In this document: positions 17,876 to 26,389 of the stretch, piece by piece | Layout: every line of letters starts with the position of its first letter | How positions within the stretch are numbered: the stretch's first letter is position 1 | Translations under genes and position numbers: made by a program | Assembly: GCF_003403015.1 (NCBI RefSeq) | Contig: NZ_QURL01000012.1 | Location: 1 to 54,772 of the forward strand | From: Fulvimarina endophytica | GTDB taxonomy: Bacteria; Pseudomonadota; Alphaproteobacteria; Rhizobiales; Rhizobiaceae | Length of the DNA: 54,772 bases | Direction: 5' to 3' | Notes under the pieces: model-generated | Told to the model about the DNA's origin: nothing | What the model saw: the letters and a program-made list of their open reading frames with translations, nothing else | Database searches by the model: none

Positions 17876-18870
17876 TGCCGGCCTCGGGCTATCTCGAAAG
17901 CTCGATCGACCGGATCGAAGCGGCGCGCCGGGACGACGTCATCGAACTTGCGATCAATCCGGACGGGCGCGTCTGGGGCGAGTTCCAGGGCGACCATTTC
18001 ATGCGGCCGGTCGAGACCCGCCTGACCGAAACACAGGCAAAAGACCTCGGCAATCAGATCGCCTCGGCAGCTCAGGTCACCCTGAGCAAGGCGAAGCCAA
18101 TCGTCTCCGTCAGCATCGCCTATCGCGGCCGTCCTGTCCGCGCGCAGGTCATGGTTCCGCCGGTCGTCATCGAAGGCGCGTCGATTGCTCTGCGCTTCTT
18201 TCCGAAGCTCTCTCTCGACGCAGTCGAGCTGACGTTTCTCTACGGCGAAGAGCGAAGCCTCGAAGAACGCCGGCGTACCCGGACCCGTGAGCTTCGCACG
18301 CTCGTTGAAAGCGGCGACATCACGCACTGTTTGCACTTCTGCGTCGAGCACAAGCTCAACATGATCGTCGCCGGCGGCACCTCGACCGGCAAGACGGTCG
18401 CGGCGCGCAAGATTCTATCCTTGGTGCCCGAAGACGAGCGGATCGTCACCATCGAGGAAGCCGCCGAACTCCTGCCCGCTCAACCGAACGCCGTCTCGCT
18501 GATCTCGAACCGAGAGGTTCCGGCGCTGTCCGCCGATGCCCTCCTGACAGCAACGCTCCGCATGCGCCCCGATCGGATCGTTCTCGGCGAGGTCCGCGGA
18601 CGCGAGGCGCTGACGTTTCTTGAAGCGATCAACACCGGCCATGGCGGCTCGATGACGACGCTCCACGCCGAAACGCCGCAGCTCGCCATCCAGCGCCTCG
18701 CCATAGCCGCCCTCAAGGCCGAGCTGCCGATGACCTATGCCGACATCCACCGATACATCGAAAGCTCGATCGACGTCGTCATCCAGACCGAACGCTCCGA
18801 GGGCGCGCGTGGCATCACCGAATTCTATCTGCCAGCTGCGAACGCGAGCGATGAGGCCCATCATGCCTAA
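17875..18870 (+). CDS. virB11: VirB11 traffic ATPase
   Basis: A 331-residue hexameric secretion ATPase of the VirB11/GspE class. An N-terminal domain (residues 1-130) precedes the RecA-like domain with Walker A GGTSTGKT near 166-173, an Asp/Glu box (RIVTIEEAAEL), Walker B region DRIVLGEVRGREALTFLEAI, and the His box TGHGGSMTTLHAE. VirB11 drives pilus assembly and substrate transfer with VirB4 and VirD4. The start codon overlaps the virB10 stop, and its end overlaps a 58-residue gene. Confidence 0.96.
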   Translation: MPASGYLESSIDRIEAARRDDVIELAINPDGRVWGEFQGDHFMRPVETRLTETQAKDLGNQIASAAQVTLSKAKPIVSVSIAYRGRPVRAQVMVPPVVIEGASIALRFFPKLSLDAVELTFLYGEERSLEERRRTRTRELRTLVESGDITHCLHFCVEHKLNMIVAGGTSTGKTVAARKILSLVPEDERIVTIEEAAELLPAQPNAVSLISNREVPALSADALLTATLRMRPDRIVLGEVRGREALTFLEAINTGHGGSMTTLHAETPQLAIQRLAIAALKAELPMTYADIHRYIESSIDVVIQTERSEGARGITEFYLPAANASDEAHHA

Positions 18871-19039
18871 ATTTGAGTATCGGGTCGAAACGATGAAGGC
18901 TGAGAAGTCAGCGAAGAGCGTCACGGAAACGCTGAACGCGCTCGGGGCCGATGGATGGGAACTGGTCTCCGTCGAAGAGCCCTATTCAACGCATTTGCTC
19001 ATGCTCTTCTTCAAAAGACCGTGTGCTATGGCTCGCTAG
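18863..19039 (+). CDS. DUF4177-like small protein in T4SS operon
   Basis: A 58-residue protein starting MPKFEYRVETMKAEKSAKSV, overlapping the end of virB11 by eight bases. The pattern KFEYRVE..., LNALGADGWELVSVEEP and LLMLFFKRP matches the small DUF4177 fold (a beta-strand, an amphipathic helix, the GWELV strand). Its function is unknown. It is encoded between virB11 and virB6 and is probably cotranscribed with them, so it may be a small cytoplasmic accessory or regulator of the transfer system. Confidence 0.72.
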   Translation: MPKFEYRVETMKAEKSAKSVTETLNALGADGWELVSVEEPYSTHLLMLFFKRPCAMAR

Positions 19040-19083
19040 AACGACCATCCGTGAAGAAACTCAAGAGATAAGAGTAGTTTACG

Positions 19084-20100
19084 ATGTCGGTCGTCACTTA
19101 TTTCGTCGAAACCACGGACGGCTATCTCGCTGACGCCGCTGAAACCCAGTTCGGCGCGCTCGCAGCGACGGTCGGAACGCTCGGCTCGCTTGCCTGCACG
19201 ATCGTTCTCCTTTTCGTCGCCATCAACCTTGTCTTCCAGTGGCGCTCGCTCGATGGAAGGCAGACATTTTGGCTTTGCGTAAAGATGGTCCTGATCGCGA
19301 TCTTCGCGCAGAGCTGGACGCAATTCGATGCGTTCTCCTCGGCGCTCTTGAACGGCATAGATACCGTCGCCGGCTCGCTCGTCGCCTCAGTCGGCGGCGG
19401 CGAACCAGGCCCATCTGGCACCTTCGCCGAAGAGTTCGACGAACTCCTGGAAACGTTGACCGAAGCCCTCGACGCGACCAGCCAAGAAGCCAACTGGTTC
19501 GCCGGCGCGATGCTCGATATCGTCGGCGTGCTTCTCGTCAGCCTCCTCGGCGGCATTGCCGCATTCATCCTCATCTTCTCGCGGCTCGTCGTGACCCTGA
19601 TGATCTCCCTCGGGCCGATCATGATCTTCCTGACCCTGTTCGAGGTGACGAAAGACTATTTCCTGCGCTGGCTCTCCGGAACGATCTCGTTCGCGCTCTA
19701 CCCGGTGATCGTCGCCGGCATGTTCGCGACGATCATCGGTGTCGGCAACTCCCTCATCGCTTCCCTTGGCAATCCGGACAACGCCTCGACGATTGGTCAG
19801 GTACTCCCGCTCTTCATGCTGATCCTGATGGCGAAAGGCTTCATCCTGTCGACGCCCTTCATTGTCCGAAGCATCTCCGGCAACGTCGTCATGCCGGCCA
19901 TGGTCCCGATGGGGGATGGAGCCATGCGTTTCGGTGCAGGTCTAGTCAACACAAAGGGCTCTTTAAATAGGGAAAAGCTTGGAGCTCGGACCGTGCCCGA
20001 GCTTGCCGGCGCCTACACTAGGGGCGCCGTCGTAGGAGCCGGCACGCAGGTTCAGCGGATGGTGGAACGATCGCGCCGAATTGCGTCGGCCGGAAAGTAG
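19084..20100 (+). CDS. virB6: VirB6/TrbL inner-membrane channel protein
   Basis: A 338-residue polytopic protein. An N-terminal region (TYFVETTDGYLADAAETQFG) is followed by several membrane helices, including SLACTIVLLFVAINLVFQW, MLDIVGVLLVSLLGGIAAFI, and a conserved core VTLMISLGPIMIFLTLFEVT with FLRWLSGTISFALYPVIVAG. This matches the TrbL/VirB6 family, which forms part of the inner-membrane channel. It is the last gene of the operon, about 45 bases after the DUF4177-like gene. The C-terminus is soluble and basic. Confidence 0.9.
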   Translation: MSVVTYFVETTDGYLADAAETQFGALAATVGTLGSLACTIVLLFVAINLVFQWRSLDGRQTFWLCVKMVLIAIFAQSWTQFDAFSSALLNGIDTVAGSLVASVGGGEPGPSGTFAEEFDELLETLTEALDATSQEANWFAGAMLDIVGVLLVSLLGGIAAFILIFSRLVVTLMISLGPIMIFLTLFEVTKDYFLRWLSGTISFALYPVIVAGMFATIIGVGNSLIASLGNPDNASTIGQVLPLFMLILMAKGFILSTPFIVRSISGNVVMPAMVPMGDGAMRFGAGLVNTKGSLNREKLGARTVPELAGAYTRGAVVGAGTQVQRMVERSRRIASAGK

Positions 20101-20242
20101 CGAAGCTCCTTTAACGATGGGCGCGATGTAGACCGGCGAATTTTGGGAGGAGGGGCCGAAAGCAAACGGTCAGCTTTCGAGAAATCGGCCAACAAAGCTG
20201 CCAGTGACTGAAAAACCCGCTCCAAGCGTCACTCGATTGGCG

Positions 20243-21019
20243 CTATAAGCCCGGAAGACTGACGCCGCTCGCCTCTTCGCAGGCTGCGATCAGCGCGTCC
20301 TGATAAGCTGTGTCCCGTGCCGCCGCGTGCGTCCTCTCCGGCTCCTTGTGATAGAGATATCGACCGCTTTTCGTCGCCGCGATCTCGTCGGAGGCCGCGA
20401 GCCAGACCTGCGTCAGGTGAGCCCGTTCGAGATCGTCCGGCGGGCCGGTCCCGCCCATGCGGGTCGGCACCCAGCCGGGCGAGACCGCGTTCACGGCGAC
20501 CTCCGACCAACGACGCGCGAGAGCGAAGGCGAGCGCGATATCTTGAAGCTTCGTCTCCGCATAGGCCGACGCGCCACTCCACGATCGATTGCGCCATTGC
20601 AGATCGTCGAGACGGGAAGATGCGCTCGGATGCATGCCGGAACCGGTGAAGATCAGCCGCTTCGGGGTCTCGATCAGACAGGTGAGGACGTACGGCGCCA
20701 GAACGTTCACCGCCCATAGCTGGGACAGACCGTCCTCGGTCTCGACCCGTCGCGGCTCGCGGTAGCCGAGTTCGGCATTGTGAACGACCGCATCGAACGG
20801 CCCGAAGCCGTTCGCCTGATCGGCGACCGTGCGCATTCCGGCGAGCGTCGAGATGTCGCCGACAACGACGCCGGCCATGCCCGAGAAATTCGTTTCTCCG
20901 GCGCGCTCGCTACTACGGGCGTGGACGACGACCGAATGGCCCGCATCCGCCAAGTCGCGTGCTATATTGAAGCCGATGCCCTGGGTCGAGCCAGTGACGA
21001 AGATCATCTTGTGCGCCAT
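20243..21019 (-). CDS. SDR-family oxidoreductase
   Basis: A 258-residue short-chain dehydrogenase. The cofactor-binding motif is VTGSTQGIG at the N-terminus, the structural motif reads VHNAELG (a variant of NNAG), the catalytic Ser region is IFTGSGMHPSAS, and the YxxxK pair is YAETK. The C-terminus (SGRYLYHKEPERTHAAARDT) resembles plant-type SDRs that use NADP. It lies just after the IclR gene on the same strand, 40 bases away, so it probably belongs to the regulated cluster. Its substrate is unknown. Confidence 0.88.
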   Translation of the reverse strand: MAHKMIFVTGSTQGIGFNIARDLADAGHSVVVHARSSERAGETNFSGMAGVVVGDISTLAGMRTVADQANGFGPFDAVVHNAELGYREPRRVETEDGLSQLWAVNVLAPYVLTCLIETPKRLIFTGSGMHPSASSRLDDLQWRNRSWSGASAYAETKLQDIALAFALARRWSEVAVNAVSPGWVPTRMGGTGPPDDLERAHLTQVWLAASDEIAATKSGRYLYHKEPERTHAAARDTAYQDALIAACEEASGVSLPGL

Positions 21020-21059
21020 GGTCTGTCGCTTTCTTTCATGGATGCGGTCGATCGCGAGG

Positions 21060-21755
21060 TCATTGAGATAGGATCCGGTTCATGACGTCTGCGAACGTCT
21101 CGAGCTGGCCAAGCGGCAGACGAGATGACGGACCGGCGAGACCGAAGCCGGCACGCACCTCCCCGGCTTCGGCATAGGGAACCGCGACGCAGTTGAGGCC
21201 GGGCAGCCAATTCTCCTGGTCGAGCGCATAGCCGCGCTTTGCGATCGCCTCGATCTCCGCTTCCAGCTTGGGCCCGATGCGATCCGAATGGGTTTGCAGC
21301 ATCCGGTTCCTGATCTGCGGGATCAGGGCGAGGAAGAGAAGCCCGATTGCCGAGCCCGCCATGGGAAGGCGTTCGCTGGCCTGGCTTCCCGCCTTCAGGG
21401 TCTGACGGCTTTCGATCGCGTCGAGGAAATAGACTTCGTCGCCCGACGGGACCGCCAGGAAGACCGTCTCGCCAGTTTCTTCCGTCATCGCCTCAAGCGC
21501 CGGGCGCAGATCGCGCCGAAGGCGATCGTCGTCGCCGGCAACGCGTGCAAGGTTCTGGATCCTGTCGCCCAGATGATAGCGCGTATCGCCTGCGCGTCGC
21601 CGCACGTAGCCGAGCGACTGCAGCGTCTTCAGGATGTTGTGGGCGGTCGTCGATCGCAGATTCGTGGCAGCCGCTATCGCGTTCAGATGCGCTGCTCCGC
21701 CAGCATGGGCGATCGCTTCAAGGATATGGGCAGCGCGCTCGACGGATTGGATCAT
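21060..21755 (-). CDS. IclR-family transcriptional regulator
   Basis: A 231-residue IclR regulator. It has an N-terminal winged helix (SVERAAHILEAIAHAGGAAH, RSTTAHNILKTLQSLGYVRR) and a C-terminal effector domain (RPALEAMTEETGETVFLAVP, LPMAGSAIGLLFLAL, KRGYALDQENWLPGLNCVAV). It is a little shorter than the 250-residue norm. Family members often control degradation of aromatic, quinate/shikimate-type or sugar-acid compounds. It is divergent from the catabolic-looking operon across a 148-base AT-rich gap, the classical layout for local control. Confidence 0.93.
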   Translation of the reverse strand: MIQSVERAAHILEAIAHAGGAAHLNAIAAATNLRSTTAHNILKTLQSLGYVRRRAGDTRYHLGDRIQNLARVAGDDDRLRRDLRPALEAMTEETGETVFLAVPSGDEVYFLDAIESRQTLKAGSQASERLPMAGSAIGLLFLALIPQIRNRMLQTHSDRIGPKLEAEIEAIAKRGYALDQENWLPGLNCVAVPYAEAGEVRAGFGLAGPSSRLPLGQLETFADVMNRILSQ

Positions 21756-21903
21756 ATGAGCCGTTTTTCCATCATTATTGGATATTTGATCTCATTTTCG
21801 AAACTGGTTGATTTGATGCTGAAAATATCGGAACAAAGCAAGGGTTGCCGCCATTTTCTTCTCGACTGCCGCAGCGCAGCATAACTGACGGAAGGAGGCC
21901 ATC
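21756..21903. promoter_or_regulatory. Divergent promoter, IclR / catabolic operon
   Basis: AT-rich gap between the IclR gene and the ABM-VOC gene. It contains a short palindrome TTTCGAAA at 21796-21803 and an imperfect pair TCCA...TGGA near the IclR start. An IclR dimer site is expected here; which element is the operator cannot be decided. The ribosome-binding site GGAAGGAGG precedes the GTG/ATG of the downstream gene. Confidence 0.4.
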
Positions 21904-22764
21904 GTGACCTTTCAATCGACCCGCATATCGACGGTCCCGGACACGACGCGATGCGTCATCGCACGGGCCACTCCCCGCACCGGCGAGAATAGCCGTCTCA
22001 AGGCCCTTGTCGAAGAACTCGCTCAAAATGTTCGCGCCGAGCCTGGCAATATCACCTTCGAGGTCTACGCCGAAGAAAGCGGCGCCCTCGTCATGATCGA
22101 GCGATATCGCGACGACGCGGCGTTTCAGTTGCATCTCGACCAGCCCCACACGAAGCAGTTCAACGCTGCGCTCGAAGAGATCGCGACCGGCGGCGGGTCA
22201 TCGGTCAGCGAGGTGACACCGCTCGAAGGACCGCGTACGTCGAGGCCCGGCGTTCGCGGGATCGACCATATCGGGCTCACCGTGCCCGACATCGAGGAAG
22301 CGAGCCGTTTCTTCGCGGACGCCTTCGGCGCGGTAACGCTCTACGACGTTCTGCCGAAGGATGCAGAACCGATGGCGGGCGAAGGGCCGGAAGCCGAACT
22401 CGGTCTCTCCAAGGGCGCGAAGATCGTCCATATGCGGCTGATGCGGCTCGGAGAGGGTCCGTGTCTCGAACTCTTCCAGATGGAGAACGCCGATCAGGCC
22501 GACCCGGCCCGGCTTCAGGATCGCGGCCTGACCCATTTCGGCGTCTATGTGGACGACATAGACGCAGCCCTCGACGCCTTCACCAAGGCCGGCGGCGAAC
22601 CGCTCAAGGGTCCCCATCCGCTCGCCAACAACGAGGACGCCGAAGGTAATGCCGGCATCTACGGCCGGGCGCCCTGGGGCATGCTGATCGAGCTTCTGAC
22701 CTATCCCGGCGGTATCTCCTATCCAGCGGAAGCACCGGCGGCTCGCTGGACGCCGCGCCCGTAA
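21904..22764 (+). CDS. ABM monooxygenase-like / VOC fusion protein
   Basis: A 286-residue two-domain protein. Residues 10-100 resemble the antibiotic-biosynthesis-monooxygenase (ABM/YgiN) ferredoxin-like fold (RCVIARATPRTGENSRLKAL, EPGNITFEVYAEESGALVMI, HLDQPHTKQFNAAL). Residues 115-286 form a vicinal-oxygen-chelate (glyoxalase-like) domain (GIDHIGLTVPDIEEASRFFA, LELFQM, THFGVYVDDIDAALDAFTKA, GMLIELLTYP). The His in GIDHIG and Glu in LELFQM and MLIELL are candidate metal ligands. VOC enzymes include dioxygenases, lyases and epimerases, so the reaction is open. First gene of the IclR-divergent operon. Confidence 0.82.
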   Translation: MTFQSTRISTVPDTTRCVIARATPRTGENSRLKALVEELAQNVRAEPGNITFEVYAEESGALVMIERYRDDAAFQLHLDQPHTKQFNAALEEIATGGGSSVSEVTPLEGPRTSRPGVRGIDHIGLTVPDIEEASRFFADAFGAVTLYDVLPKDAEPMAGEGPEAELGLSKGAKIVHMRLMRLGEGPCLELFQMENADQADPARLQDRGLTHFGVYVDDIDAALDAFTKAGGEPLKGPHPLANNEDAEGNAGIYGRAPWGMLIELLTYPGGISYPAEAPAARWTPRP

Positions 22765-22797
22765 CCCACACTCACCCCGAATTCGAAGGAGACGGAC

Positions 22798-23142
22798 ATG
22801 ATCAAGATGACCATGTTCCTGAAGCGGCATCCCGATATCAGCCGCGAGGAATTCGTTCGCCACCACATCGAGGATCACGGACCGCTGTTCCGCTCGATCC
22901 CCGAAGCTGGAACCCACGTGAAGCGATATATCCAGACCCATCCGGTGGAGCCGCCCGAGGGGACCGTTCCCCAGGCCGACTATGACGGCACCGCCGAAAT
23001 CTGGTTCGATGGGCCGGACGGCATGAAGGCGGTGCTGACCTCCGAGACCTACCAGTCGAAAGTCTTTCCCGACGAGAAGACCTTCCTCGACCACGACAAC
23101 ACGCTGATCCTCGTCGGCGAACAGACCGACATCATCGGCTGA
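22798..23142 (+). CDS. EthD-domain protein
   Basis: A 114-residue EthD-family protein: MIKMTMFLKRHPDISREEFV, the conserved His-rich segment HHIEDHGPLFRS, and the tail FPDEKTFLDHDN. EthD proteins share the dimeric alpha-beta barrel fold with ABM proteins and act in aromatic, ether or polyketide-like degradation or cyclisation, usually next to an oxidoreductase. It is 33 bases after the ABM-VOC gene with a good site (GAAGGAGA) and so is in the same operon. Confidence 0.88.
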   Translation: MIKMTMFLKRHPDISREEFVRHHIEDHGPLFRSIPEAGTHVKRYIQTHPVEPPEGTVPQADYDGTAEIWFDGPDGMKAVLTSETYQSKVFPDEKTFLDHDNTLILVGEQTDIIG

Positions 23143-23249
23143 CGTCCCACGCCGGGACCGCCACCAACCGACACCGGACCGCTCGTCATTCGCCGCGCCC
23201 AGACGCCGCGACGCGAACCATCACGTCTGAAATGAGAGGACCACACACC

Positions 23250-24116
23250 ATGAATTTCCCATTCGCCAAGGACATTCCCGAGCAGAGCCAGGACCGCGTT
23301 CCAGGCGTCGAAAGCAAGCTCACGCCGCCCGCGACCCACATTCGCGAGAGCTACAAGGGCTCGGAAAAGCTGAAAGGCAAACGCACCTTGATCACCGGCG
23401 GCGACAGCGGGATCGGGCGCGCCGTCGCGCTGCATTTCGCTCGCGAGGGCGCGGACGTCGCGATCCTTTACCTTCCCGAAGAGCAGGCCGATGCGGACGA
23501 GACGATCTGGCTGATCGAGAAGGAGGGCGCGAAGACGCTCACTATTCCCGCGGACGTCTCCGACCGCAAAGCCTGCGACGAGGCCATAGGCACGGTGGTC
23601 GAGACGTTCGGCGGCATCGACGTCCTCGTCAACAATGCCGGCCATATGCAGGGCGAGCGCGAGTTCACCGACACGAGCGACGAATCGTGGGAGCGGCACT
23701 TCGCCGTCAACGTCCACGGGCCCTTCTACCTCACCCGCGCGGCGCTGAAGCATATGACGAAGGGCGCCTCGATCATCAACACGACCTCGGTCAACGCGTT
23801 TGCCGGTGCGCCGGTGGTGACGGCCTATACCGCGACCAAGGGCGCAATCGCGAGCTTCACCCGCGGACTTGCTCTCCAGATCGCGGACAAGGGCATTCGT
23901 GTCAACGAGGTGGCCCCCGGCCCGATCTGGACACCGATCCAGCCCCAGGGTTGGTCTGCCGAAGAGGTGCCGCATCTTGGCGACTCGACCGCGATGGGCC
24001 GCATGGGTCAGCCCTGCGAGCTCGCGCCGGCCTTCGTCTATCTAGCCTGCGAGGACGGCTCCTACGTCACCGGCCAGACGATACACGTGAACGGTGGCAT
24101 GATCATCAATGGCTGA
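23250..24116 (+). CDS. SDR oxidoreductase, YghA-like
   Basis: A 288-residue SDR of the longer subclass resembling YghA and glucose/ribitol dehydrogenases. The ATG at 23250 follows GAGAGGA, better than an ATG six codons upstream. It has an N-terminal extension (FAKDIPEQSQDRVPGVESKL), cofactor motif ITGGDSGIG, NNAGH, catalytic Ser in NTTSVNAF, YTATK, and the tail YVTGQTIHVNGGMIING. NADP-linked oxidation or reduction of a polyol, sugar or aldehyde is likely. The end overlaps the next start by eight bases. Confidence 0.9.
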   Translation: MNFPFAKDIPEQSQDRVPGVESKLTPPATHIRESYKGSEKLKGKRTLITGGDSGIGRAVALHFAREGADVAILYLPEEQADADETIWLIEKEGAKTLTIPADVSDRKACDEAIGTVVETFGGIDVLVNNAGHMQGEREFTDTSDESWERHFAVNVHGPFYLTRAALKHMTKGASIINTTSVNAFAGAPVVTAYTATKGAIASFTRGLALQIADKGIRVNEVAPGPIWTPIQPQGWSAEEVPHLGDSTAMGRMGQPCELAPAFVYLACEDGSYVTGQTIHVNGGMIING

Positions 24117-25383
24117 TGGGGCGGATGTCATCGCGCCCATCGCGCCGAAGGGCGGGAGCTGGATCACCAGCGCTCGCCACCGGCGCTGGCTGAGCGATCA
24201 GGGTCAACGGCTTCTCGACTTTTCCAAGGAGAGCAGACTTCCGGTCGGTTTCGGTTCACTCGATACGACCGGGCGGATGCCGGACGATGCCACGCCCGAT
24301 CTCGTCGTGACCGCCCGAATGACGCACTCCTACGCGCTCGGCGCGCTTCAGGGTTTGCCGGGTGCGGTGCCGTTGGTCGATCATGGCCTCGAAGCCCTCA
24401 TTGGCCCGCTGAAGGACCATGAGAACGGCGGCTGGCACGATGGATCGGGGCGCAAACAGGCCTATGCCCATGCCTTCGTCGCGCTCGCGGCCGCATCGGC
24501 CCATGTCGCCGGACGCCCGGGCGCGAAAGCGCTGCTGAAGGAGATCGTCACCATCCTCGAGACCCGGTTCTGGTCCGAGGACGAGGGCGTCATGCGCGAG
24601 AGCTTTGCGCCCGACTGGTCGGACGAGGAGGACTATCGGGGCGCGAACGCCAACATGCACTCGGTCGAGGTTTCGATGGCGCTCGCCGACGTTCTCGACG
24701 CGCCGGTCTGGCGCGAGCGGGCGCTTCGCATCGTCACGCGTTTCGTCCACGAGATCGCTGCGGAACACGATTTCCGCATCGTCGAGCATTTCGATCGCAA
24801 CTGGACGATCTTGAAGGACTACAACGAAGACAAGCCCGACGACGATCTGAGACCCTACGGGATGACGCCCGGCCATTTCGTCGAATGGTCGCATCTGCTG
24901 CTCAAGCTGGAAGCCGCCCTTCTGGCGCAGGGCGAAGGTGCCCCGGACTGGATGCTGGGCCACGCCGAGAAGCTGTTTCGCGCCGGCATGCGCGACGGCT
25001 GGAAGACAGACGGCAATCCCGGCCTCGTCTATACGATCGGCTGGGACGGCAGGCCGAGCGTGAAAAACCGCGCGCACTGGGCTCAGGCCGAGGCCATCAC
25101 AGCGGCAGCCGGTCTTCTGAAGCGCACCGGACGCACCGAATACGAACGCTGGTACCGTACGCTCTGGGACTATCTCGATCTTCACGTGATCGACCGGCGT
25201 TGTGGGTCCTGGCACAACGAGGTCGATGGCGAGAACGCACCGTCCGAGCGGATCTATAGGGGCAAGCCCGATCTCTACCACGCCTATCAGTCAACCCTGA
25301 CACCCGTTCTCCCGCTGGCACCGTTCCTCGCCGTCATGCTGGAGCGCACGGAGGCGATCGGTCCTGTTCGAGGAGATCTTTGA
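24109..25383 (+). CDS. AGE-family isomerase, YihS-like
   Basis: A 424-residue enzyme of the N-acylglucosamine 2-epimerase superfamily, an alpha/alpha-barrel. The family signatures are RMTHSYALGAL, GGWHDGSGRKQAYAHAF, NMHSVEVSMALADV, HFVEWSHLLLKLE, HWAQAEAITAAAGLLKRTG, and a C-terminal GKPDLYHAYQSTLTPVLPLA. That last block is closest to the YihS branch of aldose-ketose isomerases (sulfoquinovose or mannose isomerase type). Candidate catalytic histidines sit in HFVEWSH and GSWHNE. A free sugar or sugar-like substrate with an open carbonyl form is implied, but its identity is unknown. Overlaps both neighbours or nearly so: tight operon. Confidence 0.85.
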   Translation: MADGADVIAPIAPKGGSWITSARHRRWLSDQGQRLLDFSKESRLPVGFGSLDTTGRMPDDATPDLVVTARMTHSYALGALQGLPGAVPLVDHGLEALIGPLKDHENGGWHDGSGRKQAYAHAFVALAAASAHVAGRPGAKALLKEIVTILETRFWSEDEGVMRESFAPDWSDEEDYRGANANMHSVEVSMALADVLDAPVWRERALRIVTRFVHEIAAEHDFRIVEHFDRNWTILKDYNEDKPDDDLRPYGMTPGHFVEWSHLLLKLEAALLAQGEGAPDWMLGHAEKLFRAGMRDGWKTDGNPGLVYTIGWDGRPSVKNRAHWAQAEAITAAAGLLKRTGRTEYERWYRTLWDYLDLHVIDRRCGSWHNEVDGENAPSERIYRGKPDLYHAYQSTLTPVLPLAPFLAVMLERTEAIGPVRGDL

Positions 25384-25384
25384 G

Positions 25385-26233
25385 ATGGCCGAGAATTTTC
25401 TTCTGCCGCTGACGGGCTCGTTCGCCCAACCTGCAGCCGAGAACCCGACGGTGGCGATGATCGAGGCGGCCTTCCGTCATTACGATCTCGACTGGCGCTA
25501 CATCAACTGCGAGGTGGTGCCCGAAGGGCTCGGCGATGCGGTGAAGGGTGCGCGGGCCATGGGGTGGCGCGGCTTCAACTGCTCGATCCCGCACAAGGTC
25601 GCCATCATCGACCATCTCGACGGCCTCGGAGAAAGCGCGGAGATCATCGGCGCGGTCAATACGATCGTCGCACGCGACGGCAAGCTGATCGGCGAGAACA
25701 CCGACGGCAAGGGCTTCGTGAAGGCGCTGTCCGACGTCACCGATCCGAGCGGCAAGACGGTGATGCTGTTCGGAGCCGGCGGGGCCGGTCGTGCCGTCGG
25801 CGTCGAACTGGCGCTTGCGGGAGCCGCGAAGATCCTCGTCGTCAACCGCAGCCGGAATCGCGGCGAAGCCGTTGCAAGCCTCATCGCGGGCAGGACGCCA
25901 GCAAAGGCCGAATACCATCCGTGGGACCAGACGGTCTCCGTGCCGAGCGATGTCGAGATCGTCGTTCATGCCACATCGCAGGGGCTTTATCCGAACGTCG
26001 ATCAGATGCCCGACATCGATCCGGACAGTCTGACGTCGGACAAAGTGGTCGCCGACGGCATTCACAATCCACCGAAGACCCGGTTTCTCAAGGCGGCGGA
26101 CGCCAACGGCTGCACCATTGTGGACGGCCTTTCCATGCTGGTCGGGCAAGGAGTGATCGGGCTCGAATACTGGACCGGCATCGAGGCCGACCCCGAAGTG
26201 ATGCGCCAGGCTCTGGCCGATCTCGATCTTTGA
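25385..26233 (+). CDS. AroE-like dehydrogenase lacking shikimate serines
   Basis: A 282-residue protein of the shikimate/quinate 5-dehydrogenase family, in the operon one base after the isomerase stop. Family features present: NCSIPHK with the catalytic Lys, AVNTIV, GENTDGKGF with the catalytic Asp, the nucleotide loop GAGGAGRAV and the NADP-type NRS. The N-terminal substrate loop, normally of the type HSxSP with two shikimate-binding serines, reads GSFAQPAAENPTVAMIEAAF, so both serines are missing. This argues for a substrate other than shikimate, perhaps a related cyclic or open hydroxy acid. It is unlikely to be the housekeeping aroE. Confidence 0.85.
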   Translation: MAENFLLPLTGSFAQPAAENPTVAMIEAAFRHYDLDWRYINCEVVPEGLGDAVKGARAMGWRGFNCSIPHKVAIIDHLDGLGESAEIIGAVNTIVARDGKLIGENTDGKGFVKALSDVTDPSGKTVMLFGAGGAGRAVGVELALAGAAKILVVNRSRNRGEAVASLIAGRTPAKAEYHPWDQTVSVPSDVEIVVHATSQGLYPNVDQMPDIDPDSLTSDKVVADGIHNPPKTRFLKAADANGCTIVDGLSMLVGQGVIGLEYWTGIEADPEVMRQALADLDL

Positions 26234-26389
26234 CCAGACGCTGACCTCGACCGGTTGCGCGCTGCAATCCGGAACGACGCGGCACCTATGAAATTTCGTG
26301 GCAGCAGCAATGCGCTCGGCGGGACGCCGAAAGCGGAACGATCGCGCTTTGACCTAATTAATCACTTTAGTTGAATAATCGGAGACACC
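26234..26389 (+). promoter_or_regulatory. Possible internal promoter before SDR gene
   Basis: A 156-base gap whose last 45 bases turn AT-rich. TTGACC at 26349-26354 is followed 16 bases later by TTGAATAAT, close to the next ATG. The predicted leader would be very short, so this may be an operator or weak promoter rather than the main start site. GGAGA precedes the ATG. Confidence 0.3.
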
